A stretch of 64,000 nt of DNA from Bacillus sp. OK048 (GTDB lineage Bacteria > Bacillota > Bacilli > Bacillales > Cytobacillaceae), in assembly GCF_900103525.1 (NCBI RefSeq), contig NZ_FNHN01000011.1, positions 62,001 through 126,000 of the forward strand, read 5' to 3'. Position numbers and translations under genes: made by a program. Shown piece by piece: positions 51,106-59,647 of this stretch. Numbering within the stretch: the first letter of the stretch is position 1; each line of letters begins with the position of its first letter. The notes beneath the pieces are model-generated. The model ran no database searches, was not told where the DNA came from, and saw only the letters and a program-made list of their open reading frames with translations.

Positions 51106-52530
51106 TTACTTTTTAAATGAAAATTTGTTCATACCTGTTTTTGCAAAAACAATCGTCAAAAGGAATGGAACGACAATCGCAACTAGCATTGAAATTGCAA
51201 ACATCATCATGTGCTGCGGCTGGATAGAAAGGAATCCAGGTAGTCCACCAACACCGATAGAGTTAGCCATTACGTTACTTCCTACAGAAATAATTGCTGC
51301 TACCATAGAGCCAAGCATCGCTGCAAGAAATGGGAAGCCGTATTTTAAATTAATACCGAACATCGCTGGCTCTGTTACACCAAGGTAACAAGAGATTGCT
51401 GCTGGAATCGATACCTGTTTTTCTTCTTCATTTTTACGATTAATATAAATCATTGCAAGAACGGCAGAACCTTGAGCAATATTTGATAAGGCGATCATTG
51501 GCCACAGGTTTGTTCCTTTGAATTCATTCATTAATTGAAGGTCAATGGCATTTGTCATATGGTGTAATCCTGTAATAACAAGAGGTGCATAGGCAAAACC
51601 AAAGATAGCAGCGAATAACCAGCCGAATGCAGATGTTAAACTTGAATAGACAACATCAGATACCCAAGAACCAATGGTCCAACCGATAGGACCTAAAACA
51701 GTATGTGCAATCAATACTGTAGGAATTAATGCTAAGAATGGTACAACTATCATAGAAATAGAATTCGGAACAATTTTTCTAAGTCTTAATTCTAAGAAAG
51801 AGAGTACAAAACCAGCTAAAATGGCTGGAATTACTTGTGCTTGGTAACCAATCATTTCAATTTGCGCAAAGCCAAAATCCCAGGTTGGAATTGCTTCTGC
51901 TCCCGCAACGCCATAGGCATTGAGTAATTGTGGAGAAACTAAGGTAATACCAAGAACGATACCAAGGATTGGTGTTGCACCCATTTTTCTTGCAATCGAC
52001 CATGTAATACCAACTGGAAGGAAATGGAATACAGCTTCACCAATCAGCCATAAGAAGGCATGAACACCGGCCCAAAATTGGGAAACTTCAACAATGGTTT
52101 TCGTACCATCTTCTAGTAATTTAATATCACCTATAACATTTCTAAAACCGAGAATTAAACCACCCACAACAAGGGCAGGAATTAATGGCGTAAAGATTTC
52201 TGCAAGGTGAGCCATCATTCGCTGCAGCCAGTTCATATTTTGTTTGGCTGCAACTTTTGCTTCATCTTTACTTGCTTCGCTGACACCTGCGATTTTTACG
52301 AAGTCATTATAGAAGGTTGAAACATCGTTTCCAATAATGACCTGAAATTGACCTGCTTGTGTAAAGGTACCTTTTACTGGTTTTAAAGATTCAATTTTTT
52401 CAACATTTGCTTTGCTGGGATCATTTAAAACAAAACGCATTCTCGTTACACAATGTGTTACGGCTGCAATGTTTTCCTGTCCACCTACGTGTTCGAGCAG
52501 ATCTTTTGCCGGCTCTGTAAACTTAGTCAT
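51106..52530 (-). CDS. treP: PTS trehalose transporter subunit EIIBC
   Basis: A 474-residue PTS permease. EIIB is at residues 1-90, with the phosphorylated Cys in VTHCVTRMRFVL; EIIC is from about 105 on (PLIPALVVGGLILGFRNVIGD, WTIGSWVSDVVYSSLTSAFGWLF, ITGLHHMTNAIDLQLM). It takes up trehalose as the 6-phosphate and needs EIIA in trans, since no EIIA domain is present. First gene of the tre operon. Confidence 0.95.
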   Translation of the reverse strand: MTKFTEPAKDLLEHVGGQENIAAVTHCVTRMRFVLNDPSKANVEKIESLKPVKGTFTQAGQFQVIIGNDVSTFYNDFVKIAGVSEASKDEAKVAAKQNMNWLQRMMAHLAEIFTPLIPALVVGGLILGFRNVIGDIKLLEDGTKTIVEVSQFWAGVHAFLWLIGEAVFHFLPVGITWSIARKMGATPILGIVLGITLVSPQLLNAYGVAGAEAIPTWDFGFAQIEMIGYQAQVIPAILAGFVLSFLELRLRKIVPNSISMIVVPFLALIPTVLIAHTVLGPIGWTIGSWVSDVVYSSLTSAFGWLFAAIFGFAYAPLVITGLHHMTNAIDLQLMNEFKGTNLWPMIALSNIAQGSAVLAMIYINRKNEEEKQVSIPAAISCYLGVTEPAMFGINLKYGFPFLAAMLGSMVAAIISVGSNVMANSIGVGGLPGFLSIQPQHMMMFAISMLVAIVVPFLLTIVFAKTGMNKFSFKK

Positions 52531-52632
52531 TACTCTTTCCCCCTAATAGAAATGGAAGGTAACCATTTCTTTATCTAGTATTATTTTCATGTATTTACAT
52601 GTTCACTTGTTTTTTTACTGATAGAATTTTAA

Positions 52633-52692
52633 CATGTATATACAAGTTTTTGTTTACGTTTACATTCTAACTTGTATATACAAGACTGTCAA
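52633..52692 (-). promoter_or_regulatory. tre promoter with two TreR boxes and a cre site
   Basis: On the minus strand TTGACA (52692-52687) and TAGAAT (52669-52664) are 17 bases apart. CTTGTATATACAAG (52671-52684) fills the spacer and CATGTATATACAAG (52633-52646) lies downstream of the -10; both match the TreR operator TTGTATATACAA. TGTTTACGTTTACA (52651-52664) between them is a cre site with one mismatch, overlapping the start of transcription. Confidence 0.88.
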
Positions 52693-52805
52693 CTGATAAA
52701 TTTTCGTAAAATTAACGTAAGGGGGGAATTTTCATTTGAGGATTTCCTTATTATTGAAGCGTTTATTACAAGATTATTACTTTTCAACTTTAACGCATTA
52801 AACCG

Positions 52806-52941
52806 TTGAAAGAATTTTCGGAAAATGCTATGATGTTCTTGTTTAAATTCTTCTGAGTTTAGACCTCCTAAAACTGGAGCTTAGCCTTGACCACTAAGCT
52901 CTACTTTTGCCTTTGGACATCTGTTCAAAGGTATTTTTTTT
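52806..52941 (+). ncRNA. Candidate small regulatory RNA with anti-Shine-Dalgarno motif
   Basis: TTGAAA (52806-52811) and TATGAT (52829-52834) are exactly 17 bases apart. The predicted RNA of about 100 nt starts near 52841. It has an unpaired-looking CCTCCT (52864-52869), a hairpin GAGCTTAG/CTAAGCTC (52877-52884 with 52894-52901), and a terminator CCTTTGGACA/TGTTCAAAGG (52910-52931) followed by TATTTTTTTT. No open frame with a ribosome binding site lies inside. CCUCCU could pair with Shine-Dalgarno sequences, as in known Bacillus sRNAs. Not a family I can name. Confidence 0.6.
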
Positions 52942-53128
52942 GATTCAGTTGGGAGCTAAATTATCAAAAATCCTAACTATGTAAATAAATGGCGCATTAA
53001 ATGCAAAAAAAAGAAAGTGGTGGGGCCACTTTCTAAAGGAGGTATTGTATCATGGGTTAGTATAATATATGTACTTCTTTGTACAGGCATGTAGTGAACA
53101 TGTCCATTTTTGAAAAAAATATTTTATT
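52942..53128. other. Intergenic stretch with a hairpin
   Basis: GAAAGTGG (about 53010) and CCACTTTC form a hairpin directly before AAAGGAGG, but the ATG that follows is stopped after two codons, so no gene is called. Confidence 0.45.
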
Positions 53129-53521
53129 TTATTCAAGAAACCTTTTTTTCATCTCCTTTGTTGGAAGCATACAACTTTCTTTTTTTCCAAACCATTTGTA
53201 CCGATTTTTGGCAACAACATCATAAAAGAAGTCTCTAAAAGGGGCAGGAAGAATTCGTAAAATGTTGAGGAGCTTCCATAGGCCAGTTAGATTTCTGCAA
53301 ATCATCAGTGCAGCACTCGATTTTGAATAAATCCTTTGATTTTCAATTAAAATGAAACTGTCAAACTCTTTATCATACCCATATTGTTTGAGTAATGATT
53401 GACCTTTCATGCTTTGAAGAGAAGCGAACTTATAGTGACCCTTTGGATCTCTTTTGATTATAAATTGTACGCTGCTATTACAGAGATTACAGACTCCATC
53501 AAATAAGATGATTCTTTCCAT
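53129..53521 (-). CDS. DUF393/DCC family thiol-disulfide oxidoreductase-like protein (YuxK-like)
   Basis: A 130-residue protein with the family signature FDGVCNLCNSSVQFIIKRD (residues 7-25, CxxC), KFASLQS, SAALMICRNL and a C-terminal DFFYDVVAKNRYKWFGKK. The group is called DCC after its D-x-x-C-x-x-C start and is assumed to be redox active. Start ATG with AGGTG. Confidence 0.88.
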   Translation of the reverse strand: MERIILFDGVCNLCNSSVQFIIKRDPKGHYKFASLQSMKGQSLLKQYGYDKEFDSFILIENQRIYSKSSAALMICRNLTGLWKLLNILRILPAPFRDFFYDVVAKNRYKWFGKKESCMLPTKEMKKRFLE

Positions 53522-53671
53522 GTTTCACCTATTTTCCGTATTTGTCATATATCATTAGTATAGTTAAAGTTTTCCTAAAAAGCACAAAATTTTCTTGAGA
53601 CTCTAGTAACCTGCCGTTATAGTAATATTGTACATATTTTTGAGTTAGCTGGGAAGAAGGGGGCAAAAACT

Positions 53672-54043
53672 ATGGGGGTTCATGAGGGGTTTGATATATT
53701 TTCAATCATGAGTATGCTTTTTCCAGTTTTTTTTATCCTTGTTTTTGGTATTATACTTTTTACAATTTTTAAAGGGTTGAAGCAGTGGAGCCATAATAAC
53801 AAGCAGCCGAGGTTGAATGTTGATGCAGTTGTTGTTTCGAAAAGGACACAGGTAAGTGGTGGAGGAAATGACAGTCATTCAAGTACCTGGTATTATGTTA
53901 CGTTCCAAGTTGAAAGTGGTGACCGAATGGAACTTGCAGTAAATGGATCCGAGTACGGTTTGCTTGCTGAATGTGATTTTGGAGAATTGGTTTTTCAAGG
54001 TACCAGGTATCATGGATTTACCCGGAGACAACAGACGAATTAA
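53672..54043 (+). CDS. DUF2500 family membrane-anchored protein
   Basis: A 123-residue protein with one TM helix (about 13-38: SMLFPVFFILVFGIILFTIF) and a small outer beta domain (VDAVVVSKRTQVSGGGNDSHSSTWYYVTFQVESGDRMELAV). This is the usual form of DUF2500, function unknown. Confidence 0.8.
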   Translation: MGVHEGFDIFSIMSMLFPVFFILVFGIILFTIFKGLKQWSHNNKQPRLNVDAVVVSKRTQVSGGGNDSHSSTWYYVTFQVESGDRMELAVNGSEYGLLAECDFGELVFQGTRYHGFTRRQQTN

Positions 54044-54046
54044 GAT

Positions 54047-54076
54047 TAAAAAAAGCACGCGACTGCGTGCTTTTCA
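54047..54076. terminator. Bidirectional terminator
   Basis: AAAAGCACGC (54051-54060), loop GACT, GCGTGCTTTT (54065-54074), between the convergent DUF2500 and DUF4236 genes. Confidence 0.9.
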
Positions 54077-54090
54077 TGTTTTTAGATCTT

Positions 54091-55185
54091 TTAATTTAAA
54101 ATGAGTGCTACTTCTTCAAATCCTTGTGTTTTTTTAAATTTCATTTGGTGATTAAAATTGGTTAAAGCATCTGATGGATCAAGGTTGGTGAGGTTTAATC
54201 GGTTGACTGTCATTTTGTCATATTTTACCGAGAGAATGGCTATTTTTTCCTGATAACCCGTTGCTGAATTTAACTTGTCTTCATAAGCATGAACAAAAAC
54301 AAAGCTAACAGGTAATAACGCGATCATGTCTCTGGCAATACGCAAGGCACAGCTACAAACGTAATCTTGGTAATAATCATAATATGTTGATTTAGGAAGA
54401 TTCTTTTCGGATAGCTTACCTGTTTTTGTTAGAGACAGTGCCTTTTGTGGAATGACATTTTGAGCATTTACTTCGAAAGAAACATGAATCACATTGGGAT
54501 TATCCGTACCAAATTCAAAGCCGCTACCAAAATCGACTAAATCCTCAAGAGGGTCAAACTCTTGGATTACCTCCAAATAGGCATCAATGTCTCGATTTAA
54601 CACTCTTCCCGCAACAGTATGCATAGTGTTCCAGTCGTTAAGCAATTCCTGGTCATGTATTTTTGCTTTTTCAATTTCTTCGTAAAGTTGTTGCATTTTT
54701 GAATCGTCTTTATTTAATATACGGTCAAAAAAACCTGGGCGATAGGATTGTTGTTTTTGTCTGGCTGCTAATGTGCTTGGTCCTTCTTGTCCAATTTGGA
54801 ATGGGGGAGAGCGGTGGAAAACCTCCTGCCAATCTATAGGATTGTCACATTCATGATGAAGCGACCGTATTTGTTCTAGCCGATTTTCATAGAGGTCTAC
54901 CTGAAAACGTGCATACTCTAACTCCTGCATCTTTTTCTGTTCTCGTTGAATCTGCGCTAATTCATTTCGTCTTTGGTAGGCAGGAGTCTTATAGGATTTA
55001 GAACTGGAAGATGTTGTATAATAAAGGCCGGTTCCTGGGACGCCGACTGTTGCCGTCTGCCTGCCACTGCTATTAACGGAGTACCTAAGACCGTTTCCAC
55101 CAACACTTACTCCTACGCCCTTTTTGCCAACATTCACTCTAACACCGGGAGCAATTTTAAAACTTTTACGAAAATTTAACCCCAT
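54091..55185 (-). CDS. DUF4236 domain protein
   Basis: A 364-residue protein. The N-terminal 55 residues (MGLNFRKSFKIAPGVRVNVGKKGVGVSVG, YTTSSSSKSY) are the DUF4236 domain, a glycine-rich beta module often at the start of multi-domain bacterial proteins. A coiled coil follows (RNELAQIQREQKKMQELEYA), then a mixed domain of about 200 residues that I do not recognise. No signal peptide. Confidence 0.82.
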   Translation of the reverse strand: MGLNFRKSFKIAPGVRVNVGKKGVGVSVGGNGLRYSVNSSGRQTATVGVPGTGLYYTTSSSSKSYKTPAYQRRNELAQIQREQKKMQELEYARFQVDLYENRLEQIRSLHHECDNPIDWQEVFHRSPPFQIGQEGPSTLAARQKQQSYRPGFFDRILNKDDSKMQQLYEEIEKAKIHDQELLNDWNTMHTVAGRVLNRDIDAYLEVIQEFDPLEDLVDFGSGFEFGTDNPNVIHVSFEVNAQNVIPQKALSLTKTGKLSEKNLPKSTYYDYYQDYVCSCALRIARDMIALLPVSFVFVHAYEDKLNSATGYQEKIAILSVKYDKMTVNRLNLTNLDPSDALTNFNHQMKFKKTQGFEEVALILN

Positions 55186-55260
55186 TTGTAATCCCCCTAA
55201 TACTCTTGATAGATACTAAAAGTATGTCACTTTAGGTCAGATTTTACAATTTTTAGAGGA

Positions 55261-55379
55261 TTTAGTTGCGGATGGAGGGAATTAGTTGCGGATGGCGGAA
55301 TTTAGTTGCGTATGGCGACAAATACTGGCGGATAGCCAGAAATACTGCGGATGGCGAGAAATTGGCAGATAGCCAAAGA
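55261..55379. repeat. Array of about six degenerate 20-bp repeats (TTAGTTGCGGATGGCGGAA)
   Basis: Imperfect units start at about 55261, 55282, 55301, 55323, 55343 and 55361; each has TGCGGATGGCG or GGCGGATAGCC in the middle and AAA/TTTA at the edges. The array is non-coding and lies just upstream of the DUF4236 gene. Confidence 0.65.
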
Positions 55380-55388
55380 CATTAAAAA

Positions 55389-55423
55389 ATGAAGACCAAT
55401 CTCACCATGAGATAGGTCTTCCA
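55389..55423 (-). terminator. Terminator of the endopeptidase gene
   Basis: GAAGACC (55391-55397) pairs with GGTCTTC (55415-55421) with inner pairs CTC/GAG, then TTTTTTAA on the minus strand. Confidence 0.8.
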
Positions 55424-55428
55424 AAACA

Positions 55429-56619
55429 TCACATATACAACCCCGCCAAAAAAATCCCCAGCGTCTCCTCGTAAATCTCATCAAATTGTGTAAGTGGGAG
55501 GGGATTGGTGCCGGTTCCGAGCTCGACGGTGAAGCCTGGTCGCCTCCAGTCTTGAATGAACCAGTCCTTGTAGCCAGCATAACTTTCAATGGTTTTGACT
55601 GCCTGATATCCACTGACTCTGCTAAACTCGTTCACCAGGATCTCGGATTCTGGCGGCTCAAGGTTTTCAAAACCCCAGTAAATGACTTCTCCTTGTGTAT
55701 GGAAGGCGATTACGCGAGCAAAGTCACGTCTTCTAGTCAAATCTGCCATAGCAATCGCTTCAGGCTCGGATAAAGGGTGTTCCCCTCCATAATCCCGCGG
55801 TCCCGGCTTGCCAGGATTCCGTGCTTTCTCCAATTCCCAGCGAGCAGGGAATTGATCATTTAAATCAACACCTCTAATATTGGCTTTCCAACCAGAAAAA
55901 TCAGTACTTCCTCGATTCAGCTCCATTACTCTTTTTCTCCATGTCTCATTTTCCGGCGGTCCATTCATAACAAGACTAACTCCATCAGGGTTAACCATTG
56001 GAACGAGAGATAACATGGTTTGAGAATATAATGGGAAGGTTGATAGACCACGAATCGAATTGCTATTTGTTAATGATAAACAATAGTCATTTAAAAATGT
56101 CATTAAGATTGGTGTCGTAATCCATTCGTTCGCATGAAAAGACGCATTATAATGTACTCTTTTATCGCCATCCCCAATGAGAATCTCTGATAGACGATTG
56201 CCTAGGACAGAATTCCCAATCCCTGACAATCGTAAAAACGGGTAAACAGATTGTAAACGACCAATATCGCTCATCATTCGGCTGAAATCGTAATGCTGCT
56301 TTCCTTGTACAAGTCTCCAGGTGATTCGTAATGGAACCCGAATTGTCTGGCCAATCTGGAGTCGATTGGGATTTATATTAGGGTTAGCAAGCAGCAAGGC
56401 ATCAAGCGAAAGATTCCGACTTTGAGCAATTCCCCAGAAGGAGTCCCCATGTCTAATTTGGTAATTCTGCTCTATAAAACCGGGAATCCTAATTCGCTGT
56501 CCTGCTGAAAGTTGATTGGGCTGAATTCCTCGATTGGAATCAATAATCAGCTGAATATTGATTCCATATAGTTGGCTGTAATACCATAATGAATCACCTT
56601 GCCTAACATAGATGTCCAT
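55429..56619 (-). CDS. LysM-M14 gamma-D-glutamyl-L-diamino acid endopeptidase
   Basis: A 396-residue protein with two N-terminal LysM domains (residues 2-47 and 50-97; YVRQGDSLWYYSQLYGI, YQIRHGDSFWGIAQSRNL) and an M14 carboxypeptidase-type domain. Zinc ligands are in NASFHANEW (His and Glu), and His in IAFHTQG; the general base is Glu in FTVELGTG. The layout and length match endopeptidase I of Lysinibacillus sphaericus, which cuts the gamma-D-Glu-diaminopimelate bond in sporulation. There is no signal peptide, which fits a mother-cell or forespore enzyme. Confidence 0.92.
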   Translation of the reverse strand: MDIYVRQGDSLWYYSQLYGINIQLIIDSNRGIQPNQLSAGQRIRIPGFIEQNYQIRHGDSFWGIAQSRNLSLDALLLANPNINPNRLQIGQTIRVPLRITWRLVQGKQHYDFSRMMSDIGRLQSVYPFLRLSGIGNSVLGNRLSEILIGDGDKRVHYNASFHANEWITTPILMTFLNDYCLSLTNSNSIRGLSTFPLYSQTMLSLVPMVNPDGVSLVMNGPPENETWRKRVMELNRGSTDFSGWKANIRGVDLNDQFPARWELEKARNPGKPGPRDYGGEHPLSEPEAIAMADLTRRRDFARVIAFHTQGEVIYWGFENLEPPESEILVNEFSRVSGYQAVKTIESYAGYKDWFIQDWRRPGFTVELGTGTNPLPLTQFDEIYEETLGIFLAGLYM

Positions 56620-56737
56620 GTAATCCTCCTGATGGTCAATAATTGTATTAATAAGAATGTATGCACAAGGTTTGAGATATTATGTGGTTTTGTATTTACT
56701 TTCTCCATAAATAAAGTTCCAGAAAAGGCCATAAATA

Positions 56738-56761
56738 AAAGAGTGCCGTTAGACACTCTGG
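56738..56761 (-). terminator. Terminator of the coat gene at 56815
   Basis: AGAGTG (56740-56745) pairs with CACTCT (56754-56759), then TTTTATTTA on the minus strand. Confidence 0.65.
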
Positions 56762-56814
56762 AGGAATATTACTATTGAACGCTTGGCCCATAGTTGTAAA
56801 AAAAAACTCAAAGA

Positions 56815-57486
56815 TTACGTTAAATGAACGGTTTTAATATGTTGGAGATTTAAATAGACCGGATCCCCTTTAGCTGTTATTAATTCAACGAAATTATTTT
56901 TAATTCCCATTACTTTCCCCATTACATTTTCGTTTTCACCGATATTAAATACAATTAATGTTCCATTTAACTTTTCAATCTGGACTTCAAATGATCGTGC
57001 AAATGTGATGTTAGTGGGATTCACTGGCAAATTCGCATTGCTTAAACCATAGGGCCGTTGACTATTGGTATATGGAATTAACCATTTTAAGTGGTTGAGG
57101 GAAATAAACATCGTTTTATAAATAGGGGAATAAAAAACAAAATAGTTATTCATAATGCTGATAACGTAACCATGTAATGCTAATTTACTGGTTACATATA
57201 TTTCTGAAAAAATCCCTTTTGCCGCTGTCAGGGTTTTTCTAAGTGAAATTTCCTCGTTAGGGTTGAAGAGGGGAGATTGATCATCCGAGAGAGTAATGAT
57301 TTCATCAATTTCTTCTATTTTGGGAAACTTCCAATTTTGAATATGAACGGTAGGAATATATAAATAATCATAACCGTTATAGATCACCCACAAATCACTG
57401 CCAATATCGATTAAGATTCCGCTTATCGTCTTATTTCCAGAGATTTCAAGTTTTATATAGGTACCGATATGATCTTTCAATTTCAT
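56815..57486 (-). CDS. Spore coat-associated protein, CotB/DUF2642-like
   Basis: A 223-residue protein with three small SH3-like/Sm-like beta units: residues 2-50 (LKDHIGTYIKLEISGNKTISGILIDIG, YLYIPTVHIQNW), about 80-135 (SKLALHGYVISIMNNYFVFY) and about 165-223 (FEVQIEKLNGTLIVFNIGEN, GDPVYLNLQHIKTVHL). Each ends with a (Y/I)-x-H-I-x-x-(V/W) element as in CotB. The neighbours are coat genes. A coat role is inferred. Confidence 0.7.
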   Translation of the reverse strand: MKLKDHIGTYIKLEISGNKTISGILIDIGSDLWVIYNGYDYLYIPTVHIQNWKFPKIEEIDEIITLSDDQSPLFNPNEEISLRKTLTAAKGIFSEIYVTSKLALHGYVISIMNNYFVFYSPIYKTMFISLNHLKWLIPYTNSQRPYGLSNANLPVNPTNITFARSFEVQIEKLNGTLIVFNIGENENVMGKVMGIKNNFVELITAKGDPVYLNLQHIKTVHLT

Positions 57487-57657
57487 TTAATCACATCCTT
57501 TCTAGGAGTATGATTCTACAAAAAGAGAGGGCCTATTGAGGATGAATTGGAATAAATGCCCGCTCATTATTGTAAAATTTATTATGGGAATGAATCGGCA
57601 CAGGAACATAGTATTTTTGATTAAAGATATTCATTTGCTTCCATAAGCTGGGGTGGA

Positions 57658-58884
57658 TTAAATACGTTTTTGCGAACTATTTCGATTCGGCCATCCTGAA
57701 AAAATGGATCTACGGTCAAAATTTCGCATTACAGGTTCTCCTGAAAAACGCGATGCCCCGACTTCTTGTGCCGTAGGATTTTTATCTTCTTTTTTACTTT
57801 CTACACTGGTCTTTTTTGTCTTTTCAATTTTCATAAGTGGATTCGTATCCATGGTTTCTTTTGCTAGTTTAACTTTATTTAACAATTCTTGTGTGGAATT
57901 TCCTGTTACTTCTTTTTTCAATGGTTCAGATTTAATTTGCTCGCGTATAAGTTGCTTTATCTGAGCTCTTTTATCTACCAACGAACCGGCTGGTTTTTGA
58001 ACTGTTTCTCTATCATGTTTAACAATGCTTTGAATAACCACTTCATTTTTCTGTTTTTTCACATCTACTTGTGGAGAGGAAGGGATGTCTGTCTTAGTCC
58101 ATTTGCTTTCAACGTGACTGTTTTGTCGTACACTTACATTTTGCTGTTTACTTTCAATGTGAGTACTTTGCTTCAGTTCTTCGTTTTTAATTTCATTAGT
58201 AACCTTTGCTACTGGTAAAGAGGTTTTAATAGGCTCTGCCCATATCTTTTTCTCATTCTCCTGTAGATTTACCAACGCTTTTGGAGCGGCAACCGCATCC
58301 GTTTCAACCTTATTTGCAACCGCTTCTCGTTGCGAAGTAGCTGTATCTTGTTTAGTTGATTTCATAAAAGCTTGTGTTTCTACATATTTATCGTCTACAG
58401 TTTCCTGTTTATTCTCTGAAACAGTTGCATCACTTTCATTCTCACTTTTTTCTTCTTTTTCTTCTTTTCGATAACCTTTTAATATATTTGAAATGTGAGA
58501 AATTTTGATAATAATTCGATCTTCACCATTGATTAACGTAACAAAGTCCGAATCTACGAAACCTAGTACTCCGCTAAAAGATTGCTTATTTAAGCACAAA
58601 ATTGATACCCATGAATTCTTTAATGAGCTTAATAAGTCCGCTAAACTTTGAGTTTTCATAAATTCAGTTGTAATCTCTTCACCTTTATATTGTTTCGTAT
58701 TTTTTGTAATCGCCTGAATTTTATCAATGCTATAGTAATAGACGTATTTATTTTCATCTTCTATAATAATATGATCCGTTTCTACGCCCATTAATTTTCC
58801 TTTTATAATTTCTTCACCCACAAATAGATTCACATTATAGCCTTTTAATAAATCTACTGTTGATGAAAAATTATCTGTTCCCAT
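57658..58884 (-). CDS. CotB-like spore coat protein with long disordered tail
   Basis: A 408-residue protein. Two CotB-type beta units span residues 1-140 (GYNVNLFVGEEIIKGKLMGVETDHIIIEDENKYVYYYSIDKIQAIT and WVSILCLNKQSFSGVLGFVDSDFVTLI). A 260-residue polar, Lys/Glu/Ser/Thr-rich tail with no clear fold follows. The domain order is that of CotB, but the tail lacks CotB's dense serine-arginine repeats. It lies 65 bp downstream of another CotB-like gene. AAGGAGG precedes the ATG. Confidence 0.75.
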   Translation of the reverse strand: MGTDNFSSTVDLLKGYNVNLFVGEEIIKGKLMGVETDHIIIEDENKYVYYYSIDKIQAITKNTKQYKGEEITTEFMKTQSLADLLSSLKNSWVSILCLNKQSFSGVLGFVDSDFVTLINGEDRIIIKISHISNILKGYRKEEKEEKSENESDATVSENKQETVDDKYVETQAFMKSTKQDTATSQREAVANKVETDAVAAPKALVNLQENEKKIWAEPIKTSLPVAKVTNEIKNEELKQSTHIESKQQNVSVRQNSHVESKWTKTDIPSSPQVDVKKQKNEVVIQSIVKHDRETVQKPAGSLVDKRAQIKQLIREQIKSEPLKKEVTGNSTQELLNKVKLAKETMDTNPLMKIEKTKKTSVESKKEDKNPTAQEVGASRFSGEPVMRNFDRRSIFSGWPNRNSSQKRI

Positions 58885-58949
58885 TCAACGTTCCTCCTTA
58901 GGGTAAATTTTGTCGCTTCTCAATGGAGAAGCGACAAGAGTTTTATTCT

Positions 58950-59495
58950 TCATTGTCTAACTTGTGAATTTTCTGCACGGACAACTCGTTGTCTCACGAC
59001 CTGTTTTTCTGTTTGAGACATAGTGTTCTCTTCTTTACCTTGATCTTTATTTTCTTCTTGTTTTTCACTTTCCACCTTTAATCCATAGCTAATATTTCGG
59101 ATGTGCCACATGGATACACGGACAACTTCCTCTTTACTAATTAACGATAAAAAGTCCTTGTTGATTTCGCTAATAACACCTTCAAGTTTTTCTGGACCGC
59201 CACGGTTAATTCTAACCCATTGAAATTTTAAACTGTCTAAAAGTCCTTGGAAGCTTGAAGCACTTTTAAATTCGAAATTTTCCGGAACCTCAATTCCTAA
59301 ATCCATTGTATCCTTTGAATTTTCTGTTACACTTTTGACATGGTGTGTATTGTAATAAAGCACACCGTCATCCTTTGTCAAAAGTACTAGATGGTCATCA
59401 AGAACGGCCATTAATTTTCCAATTCTAGATTCTGGACCGCCTCTATCAACCTTGATCGTCTTCCCCACTAAAGACTTCCACATGTCGTTATTCAC
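58950..59495 (-). CDS. cotB: Spore coat protein B-like, short form
   Basis: A 181-residue protein with two CotB repeats: KTIKVDRGGPESRIGKLMAVLDD followed by YYNTHHVKSVTE, and WVRINRGGPEKLEGVISEINKD followed by MWHIRNISYG. The (N/D)RGGPE motif is specific to CotB. The C-terminal phosphorylated Ser/Lys/Arg tail of the B. subtilis protein is replaced by a short charged tail (EKQEENKDQGKEEN). The start is GTG after AAAGGAGG. It is the gene next to cotH, as cotB is in B. subtilis. Confidence 0.85.
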   Translation of the reverse strand: MNNDMWKSLVGKTIKVDRGGPESRIGKLMAVLDDHLVLLTKDDGVLYYNTHHVKSVTENSKDTMDLGIEVPENFEFKSASSFQGLLDSLKFQWVRINRGGPEKLEGVISEINKDFLSLISKEEVVRVSMWHIRNISYGLKVESEKQEENKDQGKEENTMSQTEKQVVRQRVVRAENSQVRQ

Positions 59496-59607
59496 AATAT
59501 TTATCCTCCTTTAAATAAATAAACTTTTACACTGCATTTATATGTGTCACGGTGTGATGTTGTACTAAACGACAAGCCTTTTTTCTCGTCTATTTTCAAA
59601 AATAGGC

Positions 59608-59637
59608 AAAAAAAAGGTATATGGGAACCATATACTG
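59608..59637 (-). terminator. Terminator of cotH
   Basis: GTATATGG (59617-59624) pairs with CCATATAC (59628-59635); the minus strand continues with TTTTTTTT. Confidence 0.8.
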
Positions 59638-59647
59638 ATAGAAAAGG

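Noticed and set aside
52998..53060. Possible small gene after AAAGGAGG near 53040
   Set aside because: The ATG that follows the site is stopped after two codons, and no other start in range gives a plausible protein.
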